Below are positions 1-7,242 of a stretch of 64,000 nt of DNA, piece by piece (within the stretch, counting starts at the first letter, position 1; every line of letters starts with the position of its first letter). The DNA comes from Hymenobacter sp. J193 (GTDB taxonomy: Bacteria > Bacteroidota > Bacteroidia > Cytophagales > Hymenobacteraceae): NCBI RefSeq assembly GCF_024700075.1, contig NZ_JAJONE010000001.1:2632001-2696000 (forward strand). Direction: 5' to 3'. Both the position numbers and the translations under genes were made by a program. The notes beneath the pieces were generated by a model. It ran no database searches. It worked only from the letters and a program-made list of their open reading frames with translations, and had not been told where the DNA came from.

Positions 1-129
1 GAGGTCGAACAGCTCCTCCAGCTCATCGGAGGCAGGCGACGGGAAGCCAGCGGGCACCAGGGTGGCAAACAAGGGTAGCCACAGCGTGGTGGTGGGGGCG
101 CCAACTTCGATAAGTTCGATGGACGTCAT
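1..129 (-). CDS. umuD: UmuD-like S24 peptidase, N-terminal 43 residues (runs off left edge)
   Basis: The start codon is an ATG at 129 and the gene continues beyond the left edge. The visible 43 residues contain VPAGFPSPASDELEELFDL, which matches the region around the self-cleavage site of UmuD-type S24 peptidases (family pattern: aromatic, P-A-G-F-P-S-P). UmuD is activated by RecA-stimulated self-cleavage and partners UmuC in translesion synthesis. The catalytic Ser and Lys would lie outside the window, so they cannot be checked, and a umuC neighbour to the left is only an expectation. A TATACTTG box about 40 bases upstream resembles the Bacteroidetes -7 element. Inverted-repeat operators lie further upstream. 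Confidence 0.75.
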   Translation of the reverse strand, partial: MTSIELIEVGAPTTTLWLPLFATLVPAGFPSPASDELEELFDL

Positions 130-185
130 AGGGGCAAGGGTAACGGATTGGGTGCGACAAGTATACTAAAATAGTTAGTAGATTG

Positions 186-206
186 TTCGCATAATGATGT
201 GCGCAA
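186..206. promoter_or_regulatory. Candidate operator 1 upstream of umuD
   Basis: TTCGCATAATGATGTGCGCAA is an imperfect dyad just upstream of the putative umuD promoter. Its first nine bases, TTCGCATAA, recur exactly at 8789-8797 in the operator region of the S24 repressor gene at 8822. The position and sharing suggest a repressor site; binding is inferred. Confidence 0.45.
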
Positions 207-256
207 GTGAGTGTGTATGACGCAAAATAGACAATATAATAAGTATTAAAAACGTG

Positions 257-280
257 TTATTGTGCGAATAATGCACATAA
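257..280. promoter_or_regulatory. Candidate operator 2 (TTATTGTGC ... GCACATAA)
   Basis: Dyad with arms TTAT(T)GTGC and GCACATAA around GAATAAT. Its complement contains TTCGCA, the core shared with the site at 186-206 and the pair at 8724-8797. It lies about 130-150 bases upstream of the umuD start in an AT-rich gap (130-346) that otherwise holds no gene. Confidence 0.35.
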
Positions 281-346
281 GGAGGGTAGTTTAACGTTCA
301 AAATAGATGCTCAAGAAATTATGCTAAAGTAAATAGCAAAAGCTGT

Positions 347-541
347 ATGACGTATTTCTTTCCAGCTTTAGGAATCGTTAGAGGCATTATTATGCCCTTA
401 TATGAACGAAGACCTGCGGATGAAACCGGCTATTCCTTGGGGTATGTTTTGAAAGCACTGTTTGCCGTGAGAAGCAATATGTTACCGTTCTTGGCACTCA
501 TGCCGGAGGGGATACAGCCGCCGGATGATGCTCAAGCCTAG
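347..541 (+). CDS. Small hypothetical protein (64 aa), doubtful
   Basis: A 64-codon frame starting with ATG in an otherwise AT-rich leader. The product has a hydrophobic start (MTYFFPALGIVRGIIMPL) and no recognised domain. The same frame is closed by several stops before the next gene at 671. It could be a real small accessory gene, a decayed gene end, or chance; nothing beyond frame length supports it. Confidence 0.25.
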   Translation: MTYFFPALGIVRGIIMPLYERRPADETGYSLGYVLKALFAVRSNMLPFLALMPEGIQPPDDAQA

Positions 542-670
542 CTATAGCGTGTGCGGGATGCGATGCCGAGGAGACCTGGAAGGCTCCGGCAGATTTAGCA
601 GTCTATGCTGTGGGAGTTGGAAACAGCAGTTGGCGGGCGGCGTTTGAAGGGGTATGTGTAGTTTGGCGGT

Positions 671-1249
671 ATGATCTTGCAATTCGTGGCCCAGTATTCA
701 ACCGGCCGCATCCGCTACACGCAGACTTCTTTTCTGGAGCTGGAAACGGCGACGGAGGTGCACCGGATAGATCTGGTGGGCAAGTACAGCTGGGGACTCA
801 AACGTGGAACGGGCGGGCAGCTGGCCTACCATACCGAACACCCACTGCTTTGGGGGTTCAACGCCCCGCATACCAGCCTCTACATGAACGCCCGGCCGAT
901 GCAGGCAGACGTGGGGGCATTGCTGGTCGAGCTGAAGCAGGAACTGAATGGCCTAGCCGGGGAATGGCAGGACCGGGTGCGGGGCTCCTGGCATCCGTGG
1001 TGGCGGCGCATTGTGGCCCACAATCTGGCGGGTGGGCAGGGGCTGTTGCTGGACACGGTGCCCGTATTTGCGGCTGACGCTGCAGCCCGTGTGTGCGCCC
1101 GGCACGGTGTGGCAACCTATCTGTTCCCACAAGTCAGTGGCCGCCTGGCACCCCGGCCCGAGCCGTACGTCTTGCTACTGGTGGGGACGAACTACGTGGT
1201 TGCCCAGGATTTTGTGGTCAGCACGCTGTGCGGAGCCTGGGCGAAATAA
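671..1249 (+). CDS. Hypothetical protein (192 aa), accessory region
   Basis: ATG start at 671; the same frame has a stop at 659-661, so the gene cannot begin further upstream. The 192-residue product has no signal peptide or membrane segment that I can see. It is rich in Trp and Tyr, with a basic segment RGSWHPWWRRIVAHN in the middle and a hydrophobic C-terminal stretch YVLLLVGTNYVVAQDFVV. I do not recognise the family. It precedes the HNH endonuclease gene by 70 bases on the same strand and could be co-transcribed with it. A competing frame at 610-1077 has no protein-like features and was dropped. Confidence 0.5.
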   Translation: MILQFVAQYSTGRIRYTQTSFLELETATEVHRIDLVGKYSWGLKRGTGGQLAYHTEHPLLWGFNAPHTSLYMNARPMQADVGALLVELKQELNGLAGEWQDRVRGSWHPWWRRIVAHNLAGGQGLLLDTVPVFAADAAARVCARHGVATYLFPQVSGRLAPRPEPYVLLLVGTNYVVAQDFVVSTLCGAWAK

Positions 1250-1319
1250 CGGAGCGGTAATGCGGTAACGGCATTGCGGCCGACGTCCTTACTTTTAAGG
1301 CAAACCAACTTGTCTACCC

Positions 1320-2288
1320 GTGACTGATCTGACGCGCTATACGGATAAGCTGACCCGGCTAAAGCTGGCTTCCTCCAACATCGGGGGGATAAAGCTGGAG
1401 GCGCCCTACAAGCCTGCGCTGCTGCTGGCTGTGCTGGAAGGCATAGAAGAAGGTAGCATCAGTGACAATCAAATCCGGATTACGCCTGAGCTAATTGCTG
1501 CCTTCAAGGCTTTCTGCCACCTGTTGAGCCCAGGGCCGGAGTACTCGGCCTGCCCGTTTCACATGCCCTTTTTCCACTTGCAAAGCAGTGGCTTCTGGCA
1601 CCTGCAGAGCCGGCCGGGGCAGGAGTTGGTGTTGACCTCGGCGCGTTCACCACGCAGCTTCGGACACTTGCGGGATGTCACGGCGTATGCCTACCTGGAT
1701 GCACCATTGTGGGAGCTGGTGCTGCAGCCGCTGGCACGGGAAGAAATACGGCAGGCGCTGCTGGTACGCTATTTTCCCCTGACGCGGCAGTACTTCCGGC
1801 CCCAGGCCGGGCAGGAAAAGCTGGACGAACTGGGACGGCAGATGCTGGAAGAGCCGGCTGCTGAATACCGGCGGGAGGTGGACATGACCGACGAGACAGA
1901 AGTTCTGGTGCGTAGTGCGGTGTTTGGGCGGGAGGTGCTGCGGGCGTACAGTTCAACCTGTGCCGTGTCGGGTCTGCAGCTGCTGAGTACGACCGGATCG
2001 GCGCCCCTGCTTGATGCCTGCCACATCGTGCCCTGGTCGGTGAGCCACGACGACACCATCGGCAACGGCTTGGCGCTGTGCCCAAACCTGCACCGCGCGT
2101 TTGACCGGCATCTGTTCTGGATTGACGCCGACTACCGGGTGCGCATTGCGGAGGGCTTCGGGGAGCTGGGCGGGCATGCGTACGGCGTGCAGCAGTTTCA
2201 TGGCAAGCAGCTGCAGTTGCCGAAAGTACGGAAGTGGTGGCCGCAGGTGGAGAATCTGGTGGCACAGCGGGAAGCCTCCACTTGGTAG
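1320..2288 (+). CDS. HNH endonuclease (putative restriction endonuclease type)
   Basis: This 322-residue protein ends in an HNH nuclease domain. Residues about 230-265 read ACHIVPWSVSHDD then NGLALCPNLHRAFDRHLFWID, with the His of CHIVPW, the Asn of CPNLH and the following His as the metal-binding and catalytic set. The N-terminal two thirds match the general layout of HNH proteins annotated as putative restriction endonucleases (an alpha-helical domain starting LTRYTDKLTRLK). The start is a GTG at 1320 and no in-frame ATG is better placed. No cognate methyltransferase is adjacent; the cytosine methyltransferase about 5 kb away may be unrelated. It could be a solitary restriction, mobile-element or defence nuclease. 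Confidence 0.8.
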   Translation: MTDLTRYTDKLTRLKLASSNIGGIKLEAPYKPALLLAVLEGIEEGSISDNQIRITPELIAAFKAFCHLLSPGPEYSACPFHMPFFHLQSSGFWHLQSRPGQELVLTSARSPRSFGHLRDVTAYAYLDAPLWELVLQPLAREEIRQALLVRYFPLTRQYFRPQAGQEKLDELGRQMLEEPAAEYRREVDMTDETEVLVRSAVFGREVLRAYSSTCAVSGLQLLSTTGSAPLLDACHIVPWSVSHDDTIGNGLALCPNLHRAFDRHLFWIDADYRVRIAEGFGELGGHAYGVQQFHGKQLQLPKVRKWWPQVENLVAQREASTW

Positions 2289-2314
2289 GATGGGCAATGA
2301 CCCTGGCCAGCAGA

Positions 2315-3043
2315 TTACTGTGGGAGCTGCAACGTCAGGAACTCGTCCGGGCTGTGGTCGTGGCAGTCGGCGACGATGAAACCAGTTTGGGTGGCTTCGT
2401 TGATGTCGGAGTGGATGTGCGGTTGGGGCGTGTGGCCCACTACCTGGATCAGGCCGGGCAGCAGGCCCCGGCTCAGGTGTACCGGGCGCACCCACAGGGG
2501 ACCGTCTACCCGGTTGCGCCCACCATTGTAGCCGGACACCTGCCAGAGCAGCTGCCGGCCCTGCTCTGACGCCAGCAGGTGGTTAAGCGTGTCGGCCAGG
2601 TTGTCGGGACGGGCATGGTGGCCCAGCAACAGACGAATGGCCAGCCGGTTGGCCACCATCCACATATCGGAGACGCCGGCGTGGGTGAATAAGTAAGGCC
2701 CAATTTGCCAGGCCACCTGGAACAGGGCCTGGTGCGTTTTGAATAAGATGTGCAGAGCCGGGGCCAACTGGGGGCGGAAACCGGAGCACTGGAAAGTGGG
2801 GTAAAACAGGTAAGGGAAGCAATGGTTGCCCAGCAGCAGAACAACCCGCTCGGGCTCCCGCTCGCGGAGCAGCAGCACGTCGATGAAGTTGTCGAGCATG
2901 GGCTGGTCAGCGACGGTGAAGCTGTCGAGGTAGTCGCCGAGGAATACCACCCGGTCAGCCGGGGTAGCGGCCGTCAGGAAGTCGGTTACCGACTGGTGCC
3001 AGTTGGCGCGGCCGTGCAAGTCGGGGACGATAAGGATGCGCAT
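2315..3043 (-). CDS. Calcineurin-like metallophosphoesterase
   Basis: The motifs of the superfamily appear in order: D-L-H-G at residues 7-10, GDYLD near residue 36, GNHC near residue 73, and a late THAG. These ligand two metal ions and hydrolyse phosphoesters. The length of 242 residues suits a small serine/threonine phosphatase-like or ApaH-like enzyme; the substrate cannot be told. I start at the ATG at 3043, directly before RILIVPDLHG, rather than eight codons upstream. The gene converges on the HNH gene, with 26 bases between their stop codons. Confidence 0.8.
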   Translation of the reverse strand: MRILIVPDLHGRANWHQSVTDFLTAATPADRVVFLGDYLDSFTVADQPMLDNFIDVLLLREREPERVVLLLGNHCFPYLFYPTFQCSGFRPQLAPALHILFKTHQALFQVAWQIGPYLFTHAGVSDMWMVANRLAIRLLLGHHARPDNLADTLNHLLASEQGRQLLWQVSGYNGGRNRVDGPLWVRPVHLSRGLLPGLIQVVGHTPQPHIHSDINEATQTGFIVADCHDHSPDEFLTLQLPQ

Positions 3044-3363
3044 GAGTTGAAGTAAGACGCGGTGCAAGCTTCCTGGCTATTTCTGCTGCATAAATGCGTT
3101 AACTTACTATGGTTAGGATCACAAGCAATTATTTTAATAAGCTAATTAGAATGCACTTATAACTATAGCGGTTTTGCTTTTGGTGCACTCTTTTGGCCTT
3201 AAATACATCTGATTATCAACTTGTTGACTGCATGAAAATGGGTGCAATGTTCACGAAACCGCTATCGGTTGACGTCTATGCTCATAACCTATCTTGGTTC
3301 GCAAAGGAGCACTCGGCTATATTGCTTTCATAAATAATCATACAACGCTGTAACAAAAATAAT
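3044..3363. other. AT-rich intergenic region with one inverted repeat
   Basis: 320 bases between divergent genes, much richer in A and T than the surroundings. ATAGCGGTTT (3165-3174) and AAACCGCTAT (3256-3265) form a perfect 10-base inverted repeat about 80 bases apart. No open frame or RNA gene is recognised. Confidence 0.4.
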
Positions 3364-4452
3364 ATGCTTGAAAACGAATACGCTACTAACAAATCAGTAT
3401 TCTCATTTTTTAAAGTCTATTTCTGGGTTCTGTTTCTTGTAAGCTTACTCGCTGCTGCGGCGTTTGGTGTATTTAAGGATGGTAAAGGAAGCGGGCTTCA
3501 AATTTTTGGATTACTGACCCTTTTTGGAGTCGGAGCTTATGTGTACGTGTTGCTAAAATTAGGAGTATCACTGAAAGCACTTCAGGTTTATCTGAATAAT
3601 CTGGCTTCAGGCGATGCTGTGCAAGCGCTCGAAGCTGGCCGTCGCTACTACTCAATTAAAAGGAAGGGACTGACAGGAGCTGATGGAAGCGGCCTTACTA
3701 TCTACGATGAGCAAGCTATTCAGAATGACCTCACCTCATTTATGCACGGTGGAACAAGTTCCATCGACTATAATGCTGCTGAGAATCCGTTCACTCCGAC
3801 TAAAATGGTAATAGCTACGTGCTGTTCAGTTGTTCTGATCGGCATCACTTACTTTTTGTCACCCAAATCACATGCTGAATCTTTGGGTTCAGACTCCACA
3901 TCTGCTGACGGCTACTACGCATCGCAGGATCAGCCAGTAGCACAAACCGACACATTTCGAATAGACGCTTATCAGCAGGATCAAAGACAATTAGTTTCAA
4001 CACAGAAACAACCTGCTCTCGCTTCCGATAGTGTTGAACAGAACCTAATAACTAGCTCAACAACTGAGCAAGCAGTTATTGCTTCCGAAGAAGCACCTAT
4101 TTCGAATGAGCAAAATGCGGATATCGTAGGTACATGGATCGGTACACTGGGGGATAAACCTTTCGTGCTACACGTCGATGAAACAATCGGAGGAAAACTG
4201 ACTGGCTGGAACAAGACAGGTAATAACAAACGTCCTGTGACAGGGTCTGTCAAAGAATTTACAGAGCAAGGCAGCAATGTAAAATACGAGTTGATACTTA
4301 ATGAGCCCGGGTCTGATAAATGGGACGGCTCATTCACCCTTACGTTGACCGCGCCGATGGCCAATGCTGCGCCGACAGAACTTATGGGTGAATGGAAGTC
4401 TTTCAACGGCAAGCTCACGAAGGATGTGGAGGCAAGCAAAGCAGTGGAATAG
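3364..4452 (+). CDS. Hypothetical membrane protein with C-terminal beta-rich domain
   Basis: The 362-residue product has three predicted membrane segments at about residues 17-36, 44-65 and 147-166. A Ser/Gln/Thr-rich linker (170-250) follows, then a C-terminal domain starting IVGTWIGTLGDKPFVLHV that resembles small lipocalin-like or beta-barrel domains of secreted proteins. The C-terminal domain probably lies outside the inner membrane. Codon use is clearly more AT-rich than in surrounding genes, which suggests recent acquisition. I cannot name a function. A hairpin follows the stop codon. Confidence 0.65.
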   Translation: MLENEYATNKSVFSFFKVYFWVLFLVSLLAAAAFGVFKDGKGSGLQIFGLLTLFGVGAYVYVLLKLGVSLKALQVYLNNLASGDAVQALEAGRRYYSIKRKGLTGADGSGLTIYDEQAIQNDLTSFMHGGTSSIDYNAAENPFTPTKMVIATCCSVVLIGITYFLSPKSHAESLGSDSTSADGYYASQDQPVAQTDTFRIDAYQQDQRQLVSTQKQPALASDSVEQNLITSSTTEQAVIASEEAPISNEQNADIVGTWIGTLGDKPFVLHVDETIGGKLTGWNKTGNNKRPVTGSVKEFTEQGSNVKYELILNEPGSDKWDGSFTLTLTAPMANAAPTELMGEWKSFNGKLTKDVEASKAVE

Positions 4453-4478
4453 CTGAGTATCGAATATGATTAGTTAGA

Positions 4479-4512
4479 CACCCCCATGCGGACTCGTAGT
4501 CTGCTTGGGGTG
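4479..4512 (+). terminator. Possible terminator after membrane protein gene
   Basis: CACCCC-(C)-ATGC-GGACT pairs imperfectly with AGTCTGCTTGGGGTG across CGT. It sits 27 bases after the stop at 4452 and is followed by a short T-rich stretch. It lies between convergent genes. Confidence 0.4.
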
Positions 4513-4551
4513 GCACTTATTTATATTGAAGTCAATCAGCATAACAACTTT

Positions 4552-5313
4552 CTATAGCTTATTACTCTCGACAAATCGTTGGTAAGTCTGCTGATGGCGG
4601 CGGCTAATGGCTGTTCTAGCAACCTCAGAAGGCTGCCAATCGGGTCGTGGGTTTCGGTGGGTAGCGGCAGTGGTTTCGGCGCGCAGCTGTTCGGCCTGTT
4701 CTGGAGTCAGGAGGCCACGCTTTTCCTTCTGGCTGATGATGGTGAGGCGCTGGCGAATGTGCCCGGCGTTGGGGTGGTCGACGGGGATGCGGCGGGCCAG
4801 GCCCTGGGTGAGCTGGGGAGCGGCCTGCTGCAGTTGGGCCAGCTCCTGCTGCTGGTTGCTGGCCTGTTGGGCCTTCTGGTCGAGGTGCAGCTGTTCGAGG
4901 CGTTCGGCCTTGCGGTTGAAATACTCCTGCAGCAGCGCATAGATGCGGGACGGGTCAAGGGATTGATAGAACTTGCTCCCACGGGTGCGGGCTTCCTTCA
5001 GGGCCAGGATGATGTCTTTGAGGCTGTCGTGGGTGTAGGTATAGGCGAGTGTATCGGCCAGCTCCAGGATGTCAGCCGCCTCGGGCTTGTCGGGGACACG
5101 CAGCGAGTCCAGGAATGCCCGCAGGATGATGACCAGCAGCTTGATCAGCACGGCCTCCCCTAACTGGCGGCGAAGCTGAAACAGCTTGGGGGCCTGCGCA
5201 GCCTGGAGGGGCGTGAGGCCTACCGACAGCTCGGCCAGCAGGGCGCGGGCCTCGGGGTTGGGCGTGCCGGCCAGCTCACGAATCGTACTTGGAGCGGTAG
5301 CCAGTGCGAGCAA
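4552..5313 (-). CDS. Conserved phage/mobile-element protein, downstream partner of the replication gene
   Basis: About 253 residues. The central part, with LRRQLGEAVLIKLLVIILRA, then ALKEARTRGSKFYQSLDPSR and a Lys/Glu/Gln-rich coiled tail, has the layout of the small protein that follows the DnaD-like replication gene in Bacteroidetes prophages and conjugative elements (family recalled, not searched). The frame stays open upstream to 5526, but that part is the shadow of the preceding gene. I take a TTG at 5313 as the likely start, overlapping the end of the previous frame (5276) by 38 bases; no ATG is available there. The role is probably in replication of the element. Confidence 0.55.
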   Translation of the reverse strand: MLALATAPSTIRELAGTPNPEARALLAELSVGLTPLQAAQAPKLFQLRRQLGEAVLIKLLVIILRAFLDSLRVPDKPEAADILELADTLAYTYTHDSLKDIILALKEARTRGSKFYQSLDPSRIYALLQEYFNRKAERLEQLHLDQKAQQASNQQQELAQLQQAAPQLTQGLARRIPVDHPNAGHIRQRLTIISQKEKRGLLTPEQAEQLRAETTAATHRNPRPDWQPSEVARTAISRRHQQTYQRFVESNKL

Positions 5314-5578
5314 AGAGTGTTCCGGCGTCGGTGGACGCAGCGCCGGGCTGGTAGGCACTGACGCCGGGGGCCAGTTTGAGGCGGTTATCGTGAGCATCGT
5401 TGAGGAAGAATTGAATGGCGGTGGCATGCCAGTCGCGGCGGCGGGGCGGGTGGCCCTTTTGCCGCCAGGCACTGATGCGGGCGTGGTAGTAGCGTAAGTC
5501 AGCCAGCGCGTAGTCGGTGCCGGCAAAAGCGTTGGCGAAATCGTCGTAGCTGGCTAACTCAGATTCCGCGAATGGCAC
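5276..5578 (-). pseudogene. C-terminal half of DnaD/phage replication-organiser-like protein (separated by frameshift)
   Basis: A GTG-started frame gives 100 residues beginning VPFAESELASYDDF, with DLRYYHARISAWRQKG and WHATAIQFFLNDAHDNRLKL. Both motifs resemble the C-terminal domain of Bacteroidetes phage replication organisers. The open frame extends upstream past the GTG to about 5670, overlapping the end of the winged-helix frame (5637-6263) in a +1 register. The two pieces therefore look like one gene split by a frame change near a run of five C on the coding strand at about 5650. They could instead be two separate proteins, or the result of a sequencing error. Confidence 0.5.
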
Positions 5579-5636
5579 CTCGGGACGGCGTGGGTGACTG
5601 GAGCCTACCCCCTTCTTTTTTGCGCAGCACCCCGCT

Positions 5637-6263
5637 TTATTCGCGGCGTCTTGGGGGCTTCGCCTGTGCCGTTAGCATGGCTTGTTGGAGTTGATGAATC
5701 GTCATCACTTGAAAGCTCTTCGTCCGGCCAAATCTGCTCCTCTTTTTTTTCGGTCCGCCGCTGCTGTTTTGATGTAGATGTTTACTACTACAATCTGTTT
5801 TATTCCCTATAAGGAGTACCGGGGGCACTTCTGCACCTGATGAGCCTTTTACCGGGGCCACTTTTGCCCCTGATAACAGGGTGGTATCGGAGGCATTTTC
5901 GCCTGTGGTAGTGCGGGTTTTACCGGGGGCAGGTTCGCCTCTGGCAGGACTGTTTACTTCGGGCACTTCTGCCCCCGATGCGTCCGTCAGGAAACAGCGG
6001 CTGGGCTGGTGCCGGGAGGTACTGGGCTGGTAGGTGAGCAGGCCCCAGGTTTCCAGGTCGCGCAGCGCAGCGCGGTAGGTACGCTCGTTACCAATGTGGG
6101 CTGCCTGCATGATGGTCTGGTGGAGGAGGTCGATGCCGGGGGAGAAATGGCTGGCGTTCCACTGGTAGAACAGAGCCCAGTAGAGACTGATATGGTGGGG
6201 AGTAGCGGCGGGCTGACGGCTTAGTTGCTCATGGATGGCACGGGTGTGGCGGATGTAATTCAC
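5637..6263 (-). CDS. Winged-helix replication-initiation-like protein (N-terminal part) with internal repeats
   Basis: The N-terminal 85 residues contain ATPHHISLYWALFYQWNASH, then a helix-turn-helix NERTYRAALRDLETWGLLTY. This is the Bacteroidetes mobile-element/phage replication-organiser type (DnaD-N or lambda-O-like; family recognised by pattern). Residues about 90-155 are a linker of degenerate 11-12-residue repeats such as GAEVPEV, GAKVAPV and GAEVPPV. A basic tail ends early at the TAA at 5637. The missing C-terminal domain lies just downstream in another frame (5276-5578). The protein would bind an origin and load the replicative helicase. The repeats and the adjacent AT-rich DNA may themselves be that origin. 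Confidence 0.65.
   Translation of the reverse strand: MNYIRHTRAIHEQLSRQPAATPHHISLYWALFYQWNASHFSPGIDLLHQTIMQAAHIGNERTYRAALRDLETWGLLTYQPSTSRHQPSRCFLTDASGAEVPEVNSPARGEPAPGKTRTTTGENASDTTLLSGAKVAPVKGSSGAEVPPVLLIGNKTDCSSKHLHQNSSGGPKKKRSRFGRTKSFQVMTIHQLQQAMLTAQAKPPRRRE
5742..5816. other. AT-rich stretch inside replication gene, candidate unwinding element
   Basis: A run of T-rich and A-rich sequence (including an eight-T run at its left end) within an otherwise GC-rich coding region, directly next to the repeat array at 5817-5985. The arrangement resembles the AT-rich part of lambda-type origins located inside the initiator gene. Function is inferred only. Confidence 0.35.
5817..5985. repeat. Five iteron-like direct repeats, period 33-36 bases
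   Basis: Units begin at about 5817, 5850, 5885, 5921 and 5956 with the pattern TACCGGGGGCACTTCTGC and variants. Most contain a short dyad (GGGGC, about six bases, GCCCC). They lie inside the coding sequence of the winged-helix protein and translate to its degenerate repeats. Spacing is a multiple of three in most steps, as the reading frame requires. Confidence 0.55.
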
Positions 6264-6275
6264 AGGCCGGCGGCG

Positions 6276-6857
6276 TTAGGCGCCGACTCCCGACTGCGGC
6301 GCGGCGGTGGGCGAATCGAACAGATTAAGCTGCCGGTACTCGGTGCACTTGCCCCGGAGAGCCGCCTCCACTTCAGTTAAGGCGTCAAGGACGGCCGTGT
6401 CGAGCAGACCCGCATAGTTGTATGCCTGGCTGGTTTCATCGTCGTAGGCGACGTAGGGGCTGGTGAGGTTGAGAATCTTGCCGCCACTGAGCATGCGTTG
6501 GCCAATGAGCGTCACCCCGCCGCCGCCCTGACCTACACTCAGGCCGGTGACGGTGAATTGGTCGAAGTGAGAGGGCAAAGCTTCGGCCGGGTCTTCGGGC
6601 CAGTAGGTGGGTGTTTCCGTCAGCTGCTCAGTCAGCAGACATAGATGTGGCACTAGGCGGCTGAAGGCGTGCAGCAGGTCGGGGTGAACCAGCTCGTGCG
6701 CGGTGAGCGTGAAGGCCCGGGGCGGGGCCTCGTCGGTGCGCTGCTCCGTGAATTCGCAGACGAGCTGCTGGTTTTTGACTTTGGCTTTCTGGATACGGAT
6801 GACGGACGGCGTGGCCGGCGCGTCGGGGCCGACGATGGGGGCAAGCTGGGTGGTCAT
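6276..6857 (-). CDS. Conserved phage-type hypothetical protein
   Basis: 193 residues, no signal peptide. The middle and C-terminal parts, with FDQFTVTGLSVGQGGGGVTL followed by IGQRMLSGGKILNLTSPYV, resemble a small conserved protein of Bacteroidetes prophages that lies in the early/replication block (recognised by pattern; function unknown). The C-terminus TEYRQLNLFDSP contains QLNLF, similar to the QL(S/D)LF clamp-binding peptide, so contact with the DNA polymerase sliding clamp is possible but speculative. It lies between the helix-turn-helix gene and the replication gene, with only 12 bases before the latter, so co-transcription is likely. Confidence 0.6.
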   Translation of the reverse strand: MTTQLAPIVGPDAPATPSVIRIQKAKVKNQQLVCEFTEQRTDEAPPRAFTLTAHELVHPDLLHAFSRLVPHLCLLTEQLTETPTYWPEDPAEALPSHFDQFTVTGLSVGQGGGGVTLIGQRMLSGGKILNLTSPYVAYDDETSQAYNYAGLLDTAVLDALTEVEAALRGKCTEYRQLNLFDSPTAAPQSGVGA

Positions 6858-6866
6858 AGGCTAGGG

Positions 6867-7178
6867 TTAGTCGGGTAAGGGGCCGTCCAGCGGGCGGCGG
6901 TTGTAGCGGGTGAGGTAGCAGGTAAGCTCCGAGAGGCGGAACCCCCACTCCTTTTCGTTAAGGCGCAGGCCCTGCAGGCGGCCCTGGCGGCGGGCATTGC
7001 GGACACCCTCAGGCTTGAGCCGGAGGTACTGGGCCGCCTCGCGCACGTTGAGGATGCGGTCGGGCGGGGTGGGCGGGGCGGCCGGGGGGCTCAGTTTTTT
7101 CACCTCCTTGCGGAGACGGGCAACTTCGTTGAGGAGGCCGTTCCACTCAGCCTCGGAAACCAGGATAACAGCTTGCAT
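6867..7178 (-). CDS. Small helix-turn-helix (excisionase-like) protein, paralogue A
   Basis: About 103 residues from the ATG at 7178. An N-terminal helix (MQAVILVSEAEWNGLLNEVA) is followed by a Pro-rich linker and a MerR/excisionase-type helix-turn-helix (ILNVREAAQYLRLKPEGVRNARRQGRL), then LNEKEWGFRLSELTCYLTRY. A longer frame to 7322 exists, but the ATG at 7178 aligns exactly with the start of the paralogue at 8453. It may control element genes or act in excision or replication. No integrase is present nearby. Confidence 0.65.
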   Translation of the reverse strand: MQAVILVSEAEWNGLLNEVARLRKEVKKLSPPAAPPTPPDRILNVREAAQYLRLKPEGVRNARRQGRLQGLRLNEKEWGFRLSELTCYLTRYNRRPLDGPLPD

Positions 7179-7242
7179 GACAGTAGGGTAAAGGGTGAAA
7201 CAATACCCCATTAACAGGCAGACCGGCCGTTGGTAGGCAGTG

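Noticed and set aside
610..1077. 155-codon + frame overlapping the gene at 671
   Set aside because: Gly/Ala/Arg-rich composition without secondary-structure or family features; the 671-1249 frame is more protein-like.
5314..5526. N-terminal extension of the gene at 4552-5313
   Set aside because: This segment is the out-of-frame shadow of the replication-organiser C-terminal piece (5276-5578); it is Pro/Thr/Ser-rich without structure.
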